From positions 18,392 through 82,391 of the forward strand of contig NZ_BAJY01000011.1 of NCBI RefSeq assembly GCF_000613945.1: a DNA stretch of 64,000 nt, given 5' to 3'. The DNA comes from Prevotella falsenii DSM 22864 = JCM 15124. GTDB lineage: Bacteria > Bacteroidota > Bacteroidia > Bacteroidales > Bacteroidaceae. Shown here in pieces: positions 51,826 to 61,011 of this stretch. Under the pieces are notes generated by a model. The model was not told where the DNA came from, made no database searches, and worked only from the letters and a program-made list of their open reading frames with translations. The position numbers and the translations under genes were made by a program. Every line of letters starts with the position of its first letter. Within the stretch, counting starts at the first letter, position 1.

Positions 51826-52518
51826 ATGCAAAATAAAAACAAATTAAGAGTGCGGTTGCAAAGCCTCTTCTTCTCTGCAACTTTGCTGTTTGCAGCTATG
51901 TTTTCGGTTGGTTTGCTGTCTTCTTGTTCCGAAGATGAAAAGGAAAACGAAGAGTTTGCCAACTGGAAATCCAAGAATACGACGTATTGGACAGACCTTT
52001 ACAACACAACAATGCAAAAGATTGCCAATGGCGACACGTCTTGGAAGCTCTTCTTAAATTATACTTATCAGGGGCAAACATCAAATGAAGGACTAACAAA
52101 CTATCCTCCCGAAAACTACATTATCGTTCACGAATTAGAGAAAGGAACCGGTTCGGGCACGCCGTTGTTCACCGACTCCGTGCTCGTTCACTATCAAGGG
52201 CGGCTCATTCCTTCGCTTACGTACACCGCAGGCTTGGTTTTCGACAGCAGTTGGGGCGGTAACGGCTTGGTATTCAATCCTAAGACATCACGCCCGGCCC
52301 AGCTTTTGGTGGGCGGAGCGAAAGGTGGCGTTGTCGATGGATTTGCCACTGCATTGCAGAAAATGCACATCGGCGACCATTGGGTGGTTTACATTCCTTA
52401 TCAGTTAGGCTACGGTACTACGGCGAATCGTGCCATTCCGGCTTATTCCAACTTGATTTTCGACTTGCGTTTGCACTCTTATTACAGAGCGGGAACGAAA
52501 GTCCCCGATGTCATTTAA
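51826..52518 (+). CDS. FKBP-type peptidyl-prolyl isomerase lipoprotein
   Basis: This 230-residue protein has a lipoprotein signal (LFAAMFSVGLLSSCSEDE) and a C-terminal FKBP domain. The domain shows VLVHYQGRLI, GLVFDSSW, GGVVDGFATALQKMHIGDHWVVYIPYQLGYG and IPAYSNLIFDLRLHSY. The residues that line the isomerase pocket (Tyr of VHYQG, FDSS, the YQLGYG loop, IPAYSNLIFD) are present. The substitution of VVDGFATAL for the usual VIxGWxxAL is mild. It likely assists folding of envelope proteins on the periplasmic side. The gene follows glyS by 25 bases. Confidence 0.9.
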   Translation: MQNKNKLRVRLQSLFFSATLLFAAMFSVGLLSSCSEDEKENEEFANWKSKNTTYWTDLYNTTMQKIANGDTSWKLFLNYTYQGQTSNEGLTNYPPENYIIVHELEKGTGSGTPLFTDSVLVHYQGRLIPSLTYTAGLVFDSSWGGNGLVFNPKTSRPAQLLVGGAKGGVVDGFATALQKMHIGDHWVVYIPYQLGYGTTANRAIPAYSNLIFDLRLHSYYRAGTKVPDVI

Positions 52519-52592
52519 GGATAACCAACCAACTCTTAACGAAGACTTACGACGGGCATTAAGTCTATCTTAACAACGCTACCTTATATATT

Positions 52593-54050
52593 ATGGTGTT
52601 CAGCAAGACCGTAACCGATGCGCTCTTGGCAAAAATCAGGAACGGAAATTCCATGACGACGGGCGAGAAATTAAACCTCATCGTCCAATTAAGTATTCCT
52701 TCTATTCTCGCACAGGTTACTTCTGTCATGATGTTCTACATCGACGCCTCGATGGTAGGTTCGTTAGGAGCAGCTGCTTCGGCTTCAATCGGGTTGGTCG
52801 AACCCGCCACGTGGCTCTTTGGTTCGCTGGTTGCAGCGGGGGGAATGGGCTTTTCGGTACAAGCAGCACATTTCATTGGGGCTAACGATTTCGAGAAAGC
52901 GCGCGCGGTAATGCGGCACGGATATATCTTTGGTTTGGCTTTCAGCCTTATACTGATGACCGTCGCGATACTGTTGGCTACGCCGTTGCCCCGTTGGTTG
53001 GGCGGTGGTGCCGATATTCAGCACGACGCTTCCATCTACTTCCTCATATTTTCGTTTGCCGTGCCTATACATTTGATAGAGTATTTGTCGGCTGCTATGT
53101 TGAAAGTATCGGGCGATATGCGCCACCCAAGTCTTATTTCCGTATTGATGTGCGTTATGGACGTGGTCTTCAACTTTATCTTAATCTTTCCTACTCGCAC
53201 CCTTACCGTATTGGGATTTCAGTTTGAAATGTTCGGATTTGGTTTAGGAGTGAAAGGTGCTGCCATCGGTACACTACTCTCATTTGCCGTCGCTGCCATT
53301 CCTTTGGTTTACTTTGCCATCTTCCGCAGTCCTATATTGGCGTGGAAACTCGACACCAAACGTTTTGTATGGGTATGGGATTACATCGTCCACGCCGTAA
53401 AGATAGGTGCGCCTATGGCAATGCAATACCTTCTGATGAATGGTGCACAAGTGGTTTCTACCATGATTGTCGCACCCTTGGGCAACTTCGCCATTGCTGC
53501 CAACTCGTTTGCCGTAACAGCCGAAAGCTTGTGCTATATGCCGGGTTACGGTATTGCCGAAGCTGCAACAACACTTGTCGGACAAAGTGTCGGTGCAAAA
53601 AGGAAAGAGCTTTGCAAGAGTTTTGCCTATATGACCATATTTATTGGCATGGCGGTTATGGCGTTTATGGGTCTGGTTATGTATATCTTCGCTCCCGAAA
53701 TGATAGGAATGCTCTCGCCGGTAGCTGAAATCAGAGAGTTGGGCGTTGCCGTTTTGCGCATCGAAGCCTTTGCCGAACCTTTCTTTGCTGCAGCCATCGT
53801 GGCTTACAGCGTATGTGTGGGTGCCGGCGATACATTCAAACCATCGCTTATCAACCTTGGTTCCATGTGGTTTGTACGTCTGACACTGGCTTATGCCCTT
53901 GCTTCCACTTACGGATTGCGTGGTGTTTGGTTTGCCATGGCAGTAGAACTCACATTCCGCGGCTCTATGTTCCTCATACGAATTTACCGTGGCAGTTGGC
54001 TGAAAAATATTGCCGATACGCCGCAGACAGAACAAACGGCAATTTCATAA
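52593..54050 (+). CDS. MATE-family multidrug/cation efflux protein
   Basis: This 485-residue protein has about twelve transmembrane segments in two similar halves. The MATE signatures are seen: IPSILAQVTSVMMFYIDASMVG near the N-terminus and APMAMQYLLMNGAQVVSTMIVAPLGNFAIAANSFAVTAESLCYMPGYGIAEAATTLVGQ in the second half. It should export organic cations or related compounds using a Na+ or H+ gradient; the substrate cannot be predicted. The length is typical. The DedA-family gene follows 35 bases later. Confidence 0.92.
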   Translation: MVFSKTVTDALLAKIRNGNSMTTGEKLNLIVQLSIPSILAQVTSVMMFYIDASMVGSLGAAASASIGLVEPATWLFGSLVAAGGMGFSVQAAHFIGANDFEKARAVMRHGYIFGLAFSLILMTVAILLATPLPRWLGGGADIQHDASIYFLIFSFAVPIHLIEYLSAAMLKVSGDMRHPSLISVLMCVMDVVFNFILIFPTRTLTVLGFQFEMFGFGLGVKGAAIGTLLSFAVAAIPLVYFAIFRSPILAWKLDTKRFVWVWDYIVHAVKIGAPMAMQYLLMNGAQVVSTMIVAPLGNFAIAANSFAVTAESLCYMPGYGIAEAATTLVGQSVGAKRKELCKSFAYMTIFIGMAVMAFMGLVMYIFAPEMIGMLSPVAEIRELGVAVLRIEAFAEPFFAAAIVAYSVCVGAGDTFKPSLINLGSMWFVRLTLAYALASTYGLRGVWFAMAVELTFRGSMFLIRIYRGSWLKNIADTPQTEQTAIS

Positions 54051-54085
54051 ATACGATATTACATTATTAAATAGCATATTCAAAA

Positions 54086-54719
54086 ATGAATTGGTTTTCG
54101 TCTTTATTAGACACGCTTAATTATTGGACCATCTTCCTCGGTATGTATATCGAAGGAACTGTTATTCCTTTCCCCTCGGAACTCATTGTTTCGCCTGCCG
54201 CCTATCATGCAGCAGCAGGGCATCTTAACGTGTTTTGGGTAGTTGTAGTTGCCACTTTGGGCGCAGTTACAGGCTCAACAACCAACTATGTTGCAGCTTA
54301 TTACCTCGGACGCCCTATTATTTACCGTTTTGCCAATAGCAAATTGGGACATCTTTGTTTGCTGAACGAAGACAAAGTAAAGGTTGCCGAAAAGTATTTC
54401 TACGACCACGGGGTTATAGCAACTTACGGGGCGACTTATTCCCGGTATCCGACAAATCATTTCGATACCTGCGGGCTTGGCAAAAATGACTTTCTGGAAG
54501 TTTATACTTTACACCACCATCGGGTCAGGATTATGGAACTGCGTACTCGCCACGCTTGGTTGGTACCTTCATTCTGTTGTTCCTGAAAGCCAACTCACGG
54601 CAACGATAGAAGAATACAATAGCTACATCAAATACGTTATCTTAGGTATCGTTGCCTTGGTTGTTGTTTATTTCGTTGCAAGATACTATATTAAGAAGTT
54701 AAAAGCAAACAAACAATAA
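54086..54719 (+). pseudogene. DedA-family membrane protein, interrupted by a one-base frameshift
   Basis: The first frame gives the DedA N-terminal half (YIEGTVIPFPSELIVSPAAYHAA, ATLGAVTGSTTNYVAAYYLGR, KYFYDHGVIATYG). After the run GGGG at 54428-54431 it loses similarity. The other frame then reads GRLIPGIRQIISIPAGLAKM, the most conserved DedA motif, and continues with TFWKFILYTTIGSGLWNCVL to the stop at 54719. Removing one G gives a 210-residue protein of normal DedA size. DedA proteins are envelope lipid (undecaprenyl-phosphate or phospholipid) translocases. A real homopolymer slip and a sequencing error are both possible. Confidence 0.88.
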
Positions 54720-54788
54720 GTATAAACCGAGGCTGTAGCAAAAACAAACAGCTGCACGCTCGTTTCAGCATTCTCCGTTTTTTACAAC

Positions 54789-54840
54789 AACGGCTCTGTA
54801 CACTGCATTCTTCGGCAATGTACAGAGCCGTTTGTTTTCA
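54789..54840 (+). terminator. Terminator after the DedA gene
   Basis: AACGGCTCTGTACA (54789-54802) pairs perfectly with TGTACAGAGCCGTT (54819-54832), followed by TGTTTTC. Confidence 0.88.
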
Positions 54841-54921
54841 TCATTTTATAACGTTCTCACGATACTTTTTCTTTCCCTTGACAGCTGTTTGGATTCGTCA
54901 AAACTTTTGTTTTATAAATTA

Positions 54922-55003
54922 TTTACATGTAAATAAATATTTTTCTACGTGTAAGTAATAATTTCTTTACGTGTAAATAAATATTTCTTTACGTGTAAAT
55001 AAT
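54922..55003. repeat. Four palindromes TTTACRTGTAAA at an exact 22-bp spacing
   Basis: Palindrome centres fall after 54927, 54949, 54971 and 54993. The first is a perfect TTTACATGTAAA; the others carry ACGTGTAAA. They lie in the 500-base convergent gap between the DedA gene and lpxB. The rest of the gap up to 55228 shows no recognisable gene. Confidence 0.85.
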
Positions 55004-55228
55004 TTGCCAATGCTTGGAAAAAGCAACACAAAACTTTAGGGAAAGTAAGGGAAAAACATACAACAAACGCTCCCAAACCTATATGGATATGAGGTTTGAG
55101 AGCGTGAAAGATATTTATTTGATATGAAAAACTGTTTTCCTTAACTATGTTTTTGAAGACTTTTGCTGCTGTGGCAAACTTTAAAACGCATTATTCTTTG
55201 ATATAAGAAGCAGCGGACGACAGACCGT

Positions 55229-56371
55229 TTATTGCTTTCGTGTTAGCAAATATACCATCAAGTTGGCAGCATTGTCGGGTGCAATGTGGTCGCCAAGTCT
55301 TTCTTTCATCTGCTCGTATTCGGCAAGCATGGCTTCACGATAAGGCTGTCCGGGCAAAATACGATAGAGTTCATTGGCAATATTCTTTATTCTAAATCGG
55401 TCGGCAAGTAGTTCCTGCACCACATCCTTATCGGCAATGAGATTTACCAACGATATAAAGCGCACCTTTATGATGTGTTTGAAAGCAAAACGGATAAGCT
55501 TGGGCAATGGAGTTTCGTAGCAAACCACTTGCGGAACATTAAACAGAGCCGTTTCTAAAGTAGCCGTTCCGCTTGTTACGAGGGCGGTTGTAGCGTGCGA
55601 AAGCAGCTCGTATGTGTCGTTTTTCACAATCTTCGCATTGTGTTTGCTTACAAATTGATTATAATAAGCGGTGTCTATCGAAGGCGCACCTGCTATTACC
55701 ATTTGGTAATCCTCAAAACGTGAGGCAGCTTCGAGCATCGATGGCAGGTTGTCTTTTATCTCTTGCTTCCTGCTACCCGCTAAAATGGCAATGATAGGCT
55801 TGTCGTTCAGGCTGTTTCGGCTACAAAATTCCGCCTTTGTCTCGGTGTATTGACTTTTGAAAGTTGCAACTTCTTCGACAGTCGGATTGCCCACGTAGTG
55901 TATTCTATAGTTGTGTTTCCGTTCGTAGAAGTCGATTTCAAACGGCAAAATAGAGAACATCTCCTTCACATCTCGCTTTATTGCACGAATGCGCCACCCT
56001 TTCCACGCCCATATTTTGGGCGAAATGTAATAATAAACAGGTATTTTGGTGTTCTTGTGGACGAATTTTGCAATCTTCAGATTAAATCCCGGGTAATCAA
56101 CAAGTATCACTACATCGGGCTTCCACTTCACAATGTCCTCCTTGCAAAACTTCATATTCTTCATGATAGTAGGCAAATGCAACAGTACAGGAACAAATCC
56201 CATATAGGCAAGTTTCTTATAATGACGCACACACGTGCCGCCAACGTTTTGCATTAAGTCGCCACCGAAGAAGCGAAACTCTGCCGCTTCGTCAAATTTC
56301 CTAAGCGATTGCATCAAACGCGATGCGTGCAAGTCGCCCGATGCTTCGCCAACTATCAAATAATACTTCAT
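55229..56371 (-). CDS. lpxB: Lipid-A-disaccharide synthase
   Basis: LpxB joins UDP-2,3-diacylglucosamine and lipid X to form the lipid A disaccharide. The 380-residue GT19 glycosyltransferase starts IVGEASGDLHASRLMQSL. It then shows FFGGDLMQ, MGFVPVLLHLP, VVILVDYPGFNLKIAKF, YYISPKIWAWKGWRI, ILPFEIDFYE, VGNPTVEEV, LAGSRKQEIKDNLPSML and ALVTSGTATLETALFNVPQVVCY. All family blocks are present. surE lies 51 bases upstream on the same strand. Confidence 0.96.
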   Translation of the reverse strand: MKYYLIVGEASGDLHASRLMQSLRKFDEAAEFRFFGGDLMQNVGGTCVRHYKKLAYMGFVPVLLHLPTIMKNMKFCKEDIVKWKPDVVILVDYPGFNLKIAKFVHKNTKIPVYYYISPKIWAWKGWRIRAIKRDVKEMFSILPFEIDFYERKHNYRIHYVGNPTVEEVATFKSQYTETKAEFCSRNSLNDKPIIAILAGSRKQEIKDNLPSMLEAASRFEDYQMVIAGAPSIDTAYYNQFVSKHNAKIVKNDTYELLSHATTALVTSGTATLETALFNVPQVVCYETPLPKLIRFAFKHIIKVRFISLVNLIADKDVVQELLADRFRIKNIANELYRILPGQPYREAMLAEYEQMKERLGDHIAPDNAANLMVYLLTRKQ

Positions 56372-56422
56372 TCTTCAGACGGTTATTATCAATAAATGAA
56401 TGGAACAGAGTTGCATTTTAGC

Positions 56423-57193
56423 TTACTCTTCCCACGCTTTCAGTTTGTTCAACATGTCGTAATCGGTAATATCAATGCGTGTCGGCGTTACCGAAACGTA
56501 GCCTTCTTCCAATGCCCATTGGTCGGTATCGGTTGCCAAAGGCTCATCGTTGCGATATTCGCCGAGCATCCAATAATAGGCAAAACCTCTTGGGTGCTCG
56601 CAGCGAAGAGTCTCTTTTATCCAACTGCCATACCCCATTCGGCAGACTTTGATGCCCTTGAAGCTGTCGCGGATAGGGAAGTTCACATTTAAACAGACAC
56701 CTTTGGGCAAGCCGTCGTTCAACACTTGTTTTACTATCTTTACGACATAGCTGCGGAGATGTTCAAGATTGGCATCAGGATTATGGTCGCACGACGAGAA
56801 TGCAACGGAAGGAACATACTTTAAGCAGCCTTCTCGGACAATGCCCATTGTGCCGCTGTAATGCGTATTCACCGATGAATTGTCGCCGTGATTAATGCCT
56901 CCGAGTATTAAATCGGGGCGTCTGCCGTTTAAAATCTGCTCGAAAGCAATCTTTACACAGTCTACAGGAGTTCCCGTACACGACCATACTTCACAGTCTG
57001 GTATGTTGTTGCGGCGAGTTAAACGTAGGCTGTCGCTTGCCGAAAAAGCGCACGAAAAGCCTGAACGTGGTTCCTCCGGGGCACAAATCAAGACTTCGGC
57101 AGAGTCAGAGAGAAACGAAGCCAATGTTTTAATGCCATTAGCGTTATACCCATCGTCGTTGGAGATGAGGATAAGAGGGCGTTTACAATTCAT
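56423..57193 (-). CDS. surE: 5'/3'-nucleotidase SurE
   Basis: This 256-residue metal-dependent nucleoside-monophosphate phosphatase begins LILISNDDGYNANGIKTL, with the paired Asp metal ligands. It continues with EEPRSGFSCAFSASDSLRL, CTGTPVDCVKI, PDLILGGINHGDNSS and YSGTMGIVREGC. ATG 57193 is chosen over an upstream start at 57355 because the family begins at this point, and the upstream stretch overlaps the divergent parA start. It is co-directional with lpxB. Confidence 0.95.
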   Translation of the reverse strand: MNCKRPLILISNDDGYNANGIKTLASFLSDSAEVLICAPEEPRSGFSCAFSASDSLRLTRRNNIPDCEVWSCTGTPVDCVKIAFEQILNGRRPDLILGGINHGDNSSVNTHYSGTMGIVREGCLKYVPSVAFSSCDHNPDANLEHLRSYVVKIVKQVLNDGLPKGVCLNVNFPIRDSFKGIKVCRMGYGSWIKETLRCEHPRGFAYYWMLGEYRNDEPLATDTDQWALEEGYVSVTPTRIDITDYDMLNKLKAWEE

Positions 57194-57215
57194 AAATTTT
57201 ATTTTCTTTTGCCTG

Positions 57216-57223
57216 CAAAAATA
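57216..57223 (-). promoter_or_regulatory. Promoter -7 element of surE-lpxB
   Basis: The minus strand reads TATTTTTG, matching TAnnTTTG, 22 bases before the surE ATG. Confidence 0.5.
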
Positions 57224-57265
57224 CGAAAAAAGGTTTATAAATAGTGCTTTCTCGCCTAAAATATG

Positions 57266-57273
57266 TATCTTTG
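57266..57273 (+). promoter_or_regulatory. Promoter -7 element of parA
   Basis: TATCTTTG matches TAnnTTTG, 30 bases before the parA ATG. No clear -33 box is seen at the expected distance. Confidence 0.5.
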
Positions 57274-57303
57274 TCGGCAAAACAAAGTTAGGAAAAAGAT
57301 AAA

Positions 57304-58071
57304 ATGGGAAAAATAATCGCAATGGCAAACCAAAAAGGCGGGGTAGGAAAAACAACTTCTACCATCAACCTTGCTGCATCGTTGGCAACTCTTGAGAAGT
57401 CTGTTCTCGTTATCGATGCCGACCCACAGGCAAATGCTTCAAGCGGTTTGGGCGTTGATATAAAAGAAGTGGATTGCTCGTTGTACGAATGTATCATCGA
57501 CCACGCTGATGTTCGCGATGCCATTTATACCACAGATATTGAAGGAATGGACATTGTTCCGAGCCACATCAATCTTGTTGGTGCGGAAATAGAGATGCTG
57601 CAAATAAACAATCGTGAAGAGGTGCTGGAGAAACTCTTAGCTCCTATTCGCAACGACTACGACTATATACTTATCGATTGTAGCCCATCGTTGGGTCTGA
57701 TTACCGTAAACGCCTTGACAGCAGCCGACTCTGTCATCATTCCCGTGCAATGCGAATACTTCGCACTCGAAGGAATAAGTAAGTTGCTGAATACGATTAA
57801 GATAATAAAAAGCAAGTTGAACCCGAAGTTGGAGATAGAAGGTTTCTTGCTTACGATGTACGACAGCCGTTTGAGATTGGCACGTCAGATTTACGATGAA
57901 GTAAAACGCCACTTCCAAGAATTGGTATTCAAAACCGTTATTCAGCGCAATGTGAAACTCTCTGAAAGCCCAAGCCACGGCTTGCCGGTAATTCTTTACG
58001 ATGCCGATTCTACAGGTGCAAAGAACCATCTTGCCTTGGCTAAAGAGATTATAGAGAAGAATAAGAAGTAA
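57304..58071 (+). CDS. parA: Chromosome-partitioning ATPase ParA (Soj)
   Basis: This 255-residue deviant-Walker ATPase has the P-loop NQKGGVGKTTSTINLAASLA (about 9-28) with the signature Lys in KGGVGKTT. The A' motif is VIDADPQANASSGLG and Walker B is YILIDCSPSLGLITVNAL. It binds DNA non-specifically in the ATP form and moves ParB-bound origins apart. parB follows after 41 bases. The length is that of chromosomal ParA. Confidence 0.96.
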   Translation: MGKIIAMANQKGGVGKTTSTINLAASLATLEKSVLVIDADPQANASSGLGVDIKEVDCSLYECIIDHADVRDAIYTTDIEGMDIVPSHINLVGAEIEMLQINNREEVLEKLLAPIRNDYDYILIDCSPSLGLITVNALTAADSVIIPVQCEYFALEGISKLLNTIKIIKSKLNPKLEIEGFLLTMYDSRLRLARQIYDEVKRHFQELVFKTVIQRNVKLSESPSHGLPVILYDADSTGAKNHLALAKEIIEKNKK

Positions 58072-58112
58072 GGGAATACGACTTTATCCCTTTGAAACTT
58101 ACCCATAGAACA

Positions 58113-59020
58113 ATGGCAGTACACAAGAAATACAATAGAAACGCGAAAACAAACGCACTCGGCAGGGGCTTAGATGCTCTGATTTCAACAGAAACAGTAA
58201 GTACACAAGGCAGTTCGACCATCAATGAAGTGCCCATCGAGCAAATTGAAGCGAACCCTAATCAGCCACGAAGAGAGTTTGACCGGATTGCATTAGAGGA
58301 ACTTGCAAACAGCATTAAGCAGCTTGGATTGGTGCAACCCATCACGCTTCGACAGTTGGACGAAAGCAAATTCCAGATTATTGCGGGCGAACGCCGTTGG
58401 CGCGCATCGCAGTTGGCAGGACTTACAGCTATCCCTGCTTACATTCGTACCATTAAAGACGAGAACGTAATGGAGCTTGCGTTGGTGGAAAACATACAGC
58501 GCGAAGACTTGAACGCCATAGAAATAGCTCTTGCTTACGAACATTTGCAGGAGAAAAGCAGTATGACGCAAGAGCAAGTAGCCGAACGAGTAGGAAAGAG
58601 TCGTGCTGCCGTTGCCAACTATTTACGCTTGCTGAAACTTCCCGCACAGGTGCAAATGGCTTTGCAAAAGAAAGAAATAGATATGGGACACGCACGTGCA
58701 TTGCTTTCATTGAACAGTCCTTCGCAACAAATAAAGCTGTTCCACGAAATTCAGAAGAACGCTTTCAGTGTGCGAAAGGTGGAAGAACTCTGCCAACAGC
58801 TTAACAATGGCGAGGATATACAGACAGCAAGAAGAAGATTGCAGCCAAATCGAAACTCCCGGAGGAGTTTAACATCTTGAAAAAACGTCTTTCCAACTTC
58901 TTCAATACAAAGGTGCAAATGACTTACGGAGCTAAGGGCAAAGGTAAAATAAGCATTCCTTTCGCTTCCGAAGAAGAGTTGTTGCACATTATGGAAGTAA
59001 TGGACAGACTGCAAAAATAA
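58113..59020 (+). pseudogene. parB: Chromosome-partitioning protein ParB, interrupted by a one-base frameshift near its 3' end
   Basis: ATG 58113 starts MAVHKKYNRNAKTNALGRGLDALI. The N-terminal CTPase/ParB domain has NPNQPRREFD and the CTP-binding GERRWRASQLAGL. The helix-turn-helix has TQEQVAERVGKSRAAVANYLRLLKLP. After TARRR the frame goes astray at 58836 and stops at 58880. The next frame supplies the expected dimerisation tail (IAAKSKLPEEFNILKKRLSN, FFNTKVQMTYGAKGKGKISI) and stops at 59020. One missing A in GAAGAAGATT explains it, and the corrected protein has 302 residues. ParB loads at parS sites and directs ParA and SMC. No clear parS was found in this window. Confidence 0.88.
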
Positions 59021-59043
59021 GCGAAAACATAGTTTAAAGTTAA

Positions 59044-59817
59044 GTGAAGCAGCTTCAAAATATATTCCACGCTTTGTCGCTAACGTTATTATTGGCGATA
59101 GGTTGCACTGCAACAGCAAGGGCACAGGTGGTTTATGACGACTCCATAAAGATTTTATATCCTAAGGCAGACAGCATTATTACGATATTGAATGCTGAAA
59201 ACGATAAGGTGGAAACCGACTTTTCGCTCTCGTCCGAGAAGACATTGAAACTTAACAAGGTAGCAGCCAAAGACAGTACGCGCTTGATGAAAGACTGGAG
59301 CAAATGGCGTCCGAAGCCCAAAAAGGCTTTATGGCTGGCGATAGCATTGCCCGGAGCAGGTCAAATCTATAACCGCAAGTATTGGAAACTGCCTATATTT
59401 TATGGTGGAATAGCCGGTTGCATATATGCAATGACGTGGAACAACCAGATGTATCGCGACTATCAAAGAGCCTATATGGATATAACGGACGACGATCCCA
59501 ATACGCAAAGCTACAACAAGTTCTTGCATTTGGGTTCAAAAGTAACGGAAGAGAACAAAAGTTTCTATCAAGATTTGTTCAGAAAGCGCAAAGACCGTTA
59601 TCGCAGATGGCGTGATTTGAGTATTTTTGCCACCGTCGCAGTCTACGCTTTGTCGGTGATTGACGCATACGTAGATGCGTCCTTGTCTGACTTCGATATA
59701 TCCGACGACCTGTCGTTGCACGTTGCTCCGGTTGTAATGAACGGCAATTCACCCACCATTAAGACTAATTTGTTTAAGAGTTCGGCAATAGGCATAGGGT
59801 GCAACCTTACTTTTTAG
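59044..59817 (+). CDS. DUF5683 membrane-associated protein
   Basis: This 257-residue protein uses GTG 59044 as start, directly before a signal peptide (HALSLTLLLAIGCTATARAQ). The signal could be read as either a lipobox (LAIGC) or an SPI site after ARAQ. The DUF5683 core includes KALWLAIALPGAGQIYNRKYWKLPI, FYGGIAGCIYAM, YRDYQRAYMDI and RRWRDLSIFATVAVYALSVIDAYVDASL. This family is regularly found between parB and mltD in Bacteroidota. Function is unknown; the position suggests a link to envelope growth and division. Confidence 0.82.
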   Translation: MKQLQNIFHALSLTLLLAIGCTATARAQVVYDDSIKILYPKADSIITILNAENDKVETDFSLSSEKTLKLNKVAAKDSTRLMKDWSKWRPKPKKALWLAIALPGAGQIYNRKYWKLPIFYGGIAGCIYAMTWNNQMYRDYQRAYMDITDDDPNTQSYNKFLHLGSKVTEENKSFYQDLFRKRKDRYRRWRDLSIFATVAVYALSVIDAYVDASLSDFDISDDLSLHVAPVVMNGNSPTIKTNLFKSSAIGIGCNLTF

Positions 59818-59857
59818 AAAGCAAATACAAGGGTGAAGTGCCACGAAAAAGAAAATA

Positions 59858-60978
59858 ATGATAAGAAAAAGAAACATATTTGCCATTGCATTGCTATTAA
59901 TGGGCGTTAGTGCAACTTACGCACAACACCAAGTAGTGAAAGACAATCGCGGTAGAACCATGCAGGTTTACATTCCGAAAGCCGAAGAAAAGGCTGACGG
60001 ACTTGAAGTAGAATACACCGATACAAAGTTCTACGGACAGGAAAAAGAGCTTAATTCTGCTGCATCACCAATAGAAATGGAAGACGAGGCAGCTGCTATC
60101 AGCCGTCTTATCAAACGAGTTACAAGCTCGTTGAGCCTCACTTATAATCCCGAAGTGCAGAAATACATTGACCGATATGTAAAGCAAGGTCGCCGTTCAA
60201 CAAGTTGTTTGTTGGCACGGGCAAGCTATTATAATCCTATTTTTGAGGAAGCGTTGCTCCATTACGGTTTGCCAATGGAATTAAAGCATTTGCCCGTAAT
60301 AGAGTCGGGACTGAATCCGAAAGCCATTTCGGGTAAAGGCGCAGCAGGTTTGTGGCAGTTTATGCTACAACGGGGCGAGAATACGACTTGCAGATAAACA
60401 CTTTCGTGGACGAACGGCTCGACCCAATCAAGTCATCGTATGCTGCTGCGCGTATGTTGGCTGACCTTTACAATCGTTTCGGCGATTGGTCTTTAGCCTT
60501 GGCAGCCTACAACTGCGGTTCCGGAAGGGTGAGTAATGCCATCGAGAAGGCGGGCGAAGCTGCCGACTTTTGGCAGATTTACGAGTTCCTACCCAAGGAA
60601 ACGCGCGGTTATGTTCCGGCTTTCATCGCTGCCAATTACGTGATGAACTATTATGCCGAGTACAACATACTGCCCGAACCGACAGGCTTGCCCGAAAAAG
60701 CAGGCAAAGTTGTGGTTACAGAAGATATTTCGCTCGCAAAGATAGCCGATGTCTTGAATATGGATATTGCCGATTTGCGTATGTTGAACCCACAATACCG
60801 ACAAGGCATCGTAAAGACAACAGACGGTACGGCAACCCTTTTGCTGCCATCGGAAAAAGTGAAATGCTTTACCGACAATGTTTCACGATTGTACGAAAAC
60901 AACGAGAACACAGAAAACCAACGGCTGGAAATGGCTGCAAGCGTTGTAAAACGAACAATGCACAACCCACATAGTTAG
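59858..60978 (+). pseudogene. mltD: Membrane-bound lytic murein transglycosylase D-like protein, interrupted by a one-base frameshift
   Basis: The first frame has a signal peptide (NIFAIALLLMGVSATYAQ) and the start of the SLT domain. The catalytic Glu149 is in LPVIESGLNPKAISGKGAAGLWQFM. The reading then breaks at about 60367. The second frame continues with ATTGREYDLQINTFVDERLDP, AAYNCGSGRVSNAI and a LysM-like segment (EDISLAKIADVLNMDIADLRMLNP). One base missing between CTA and CAA explains it, and the corrected protein has 373 residues. The enzyme cleaves peptidoglycan glycan strands to anhydro-muropeptides. The break lies inside the catalytic domain, so an unsuppressed frameshift would inactivate it. 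Confidence 0.88.
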
Positions 60979-61011
60979 ACGACTGATAATACCTAAAAGA
61001 GAACAGCGGAT

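Noticed and set aside
57194..57355. Upstream start for SurE at 57355
   Set aside because: The extra 54 residues overlap the divergent parA start, are not part of the SurE family, and the conserved protein starts at 57193.
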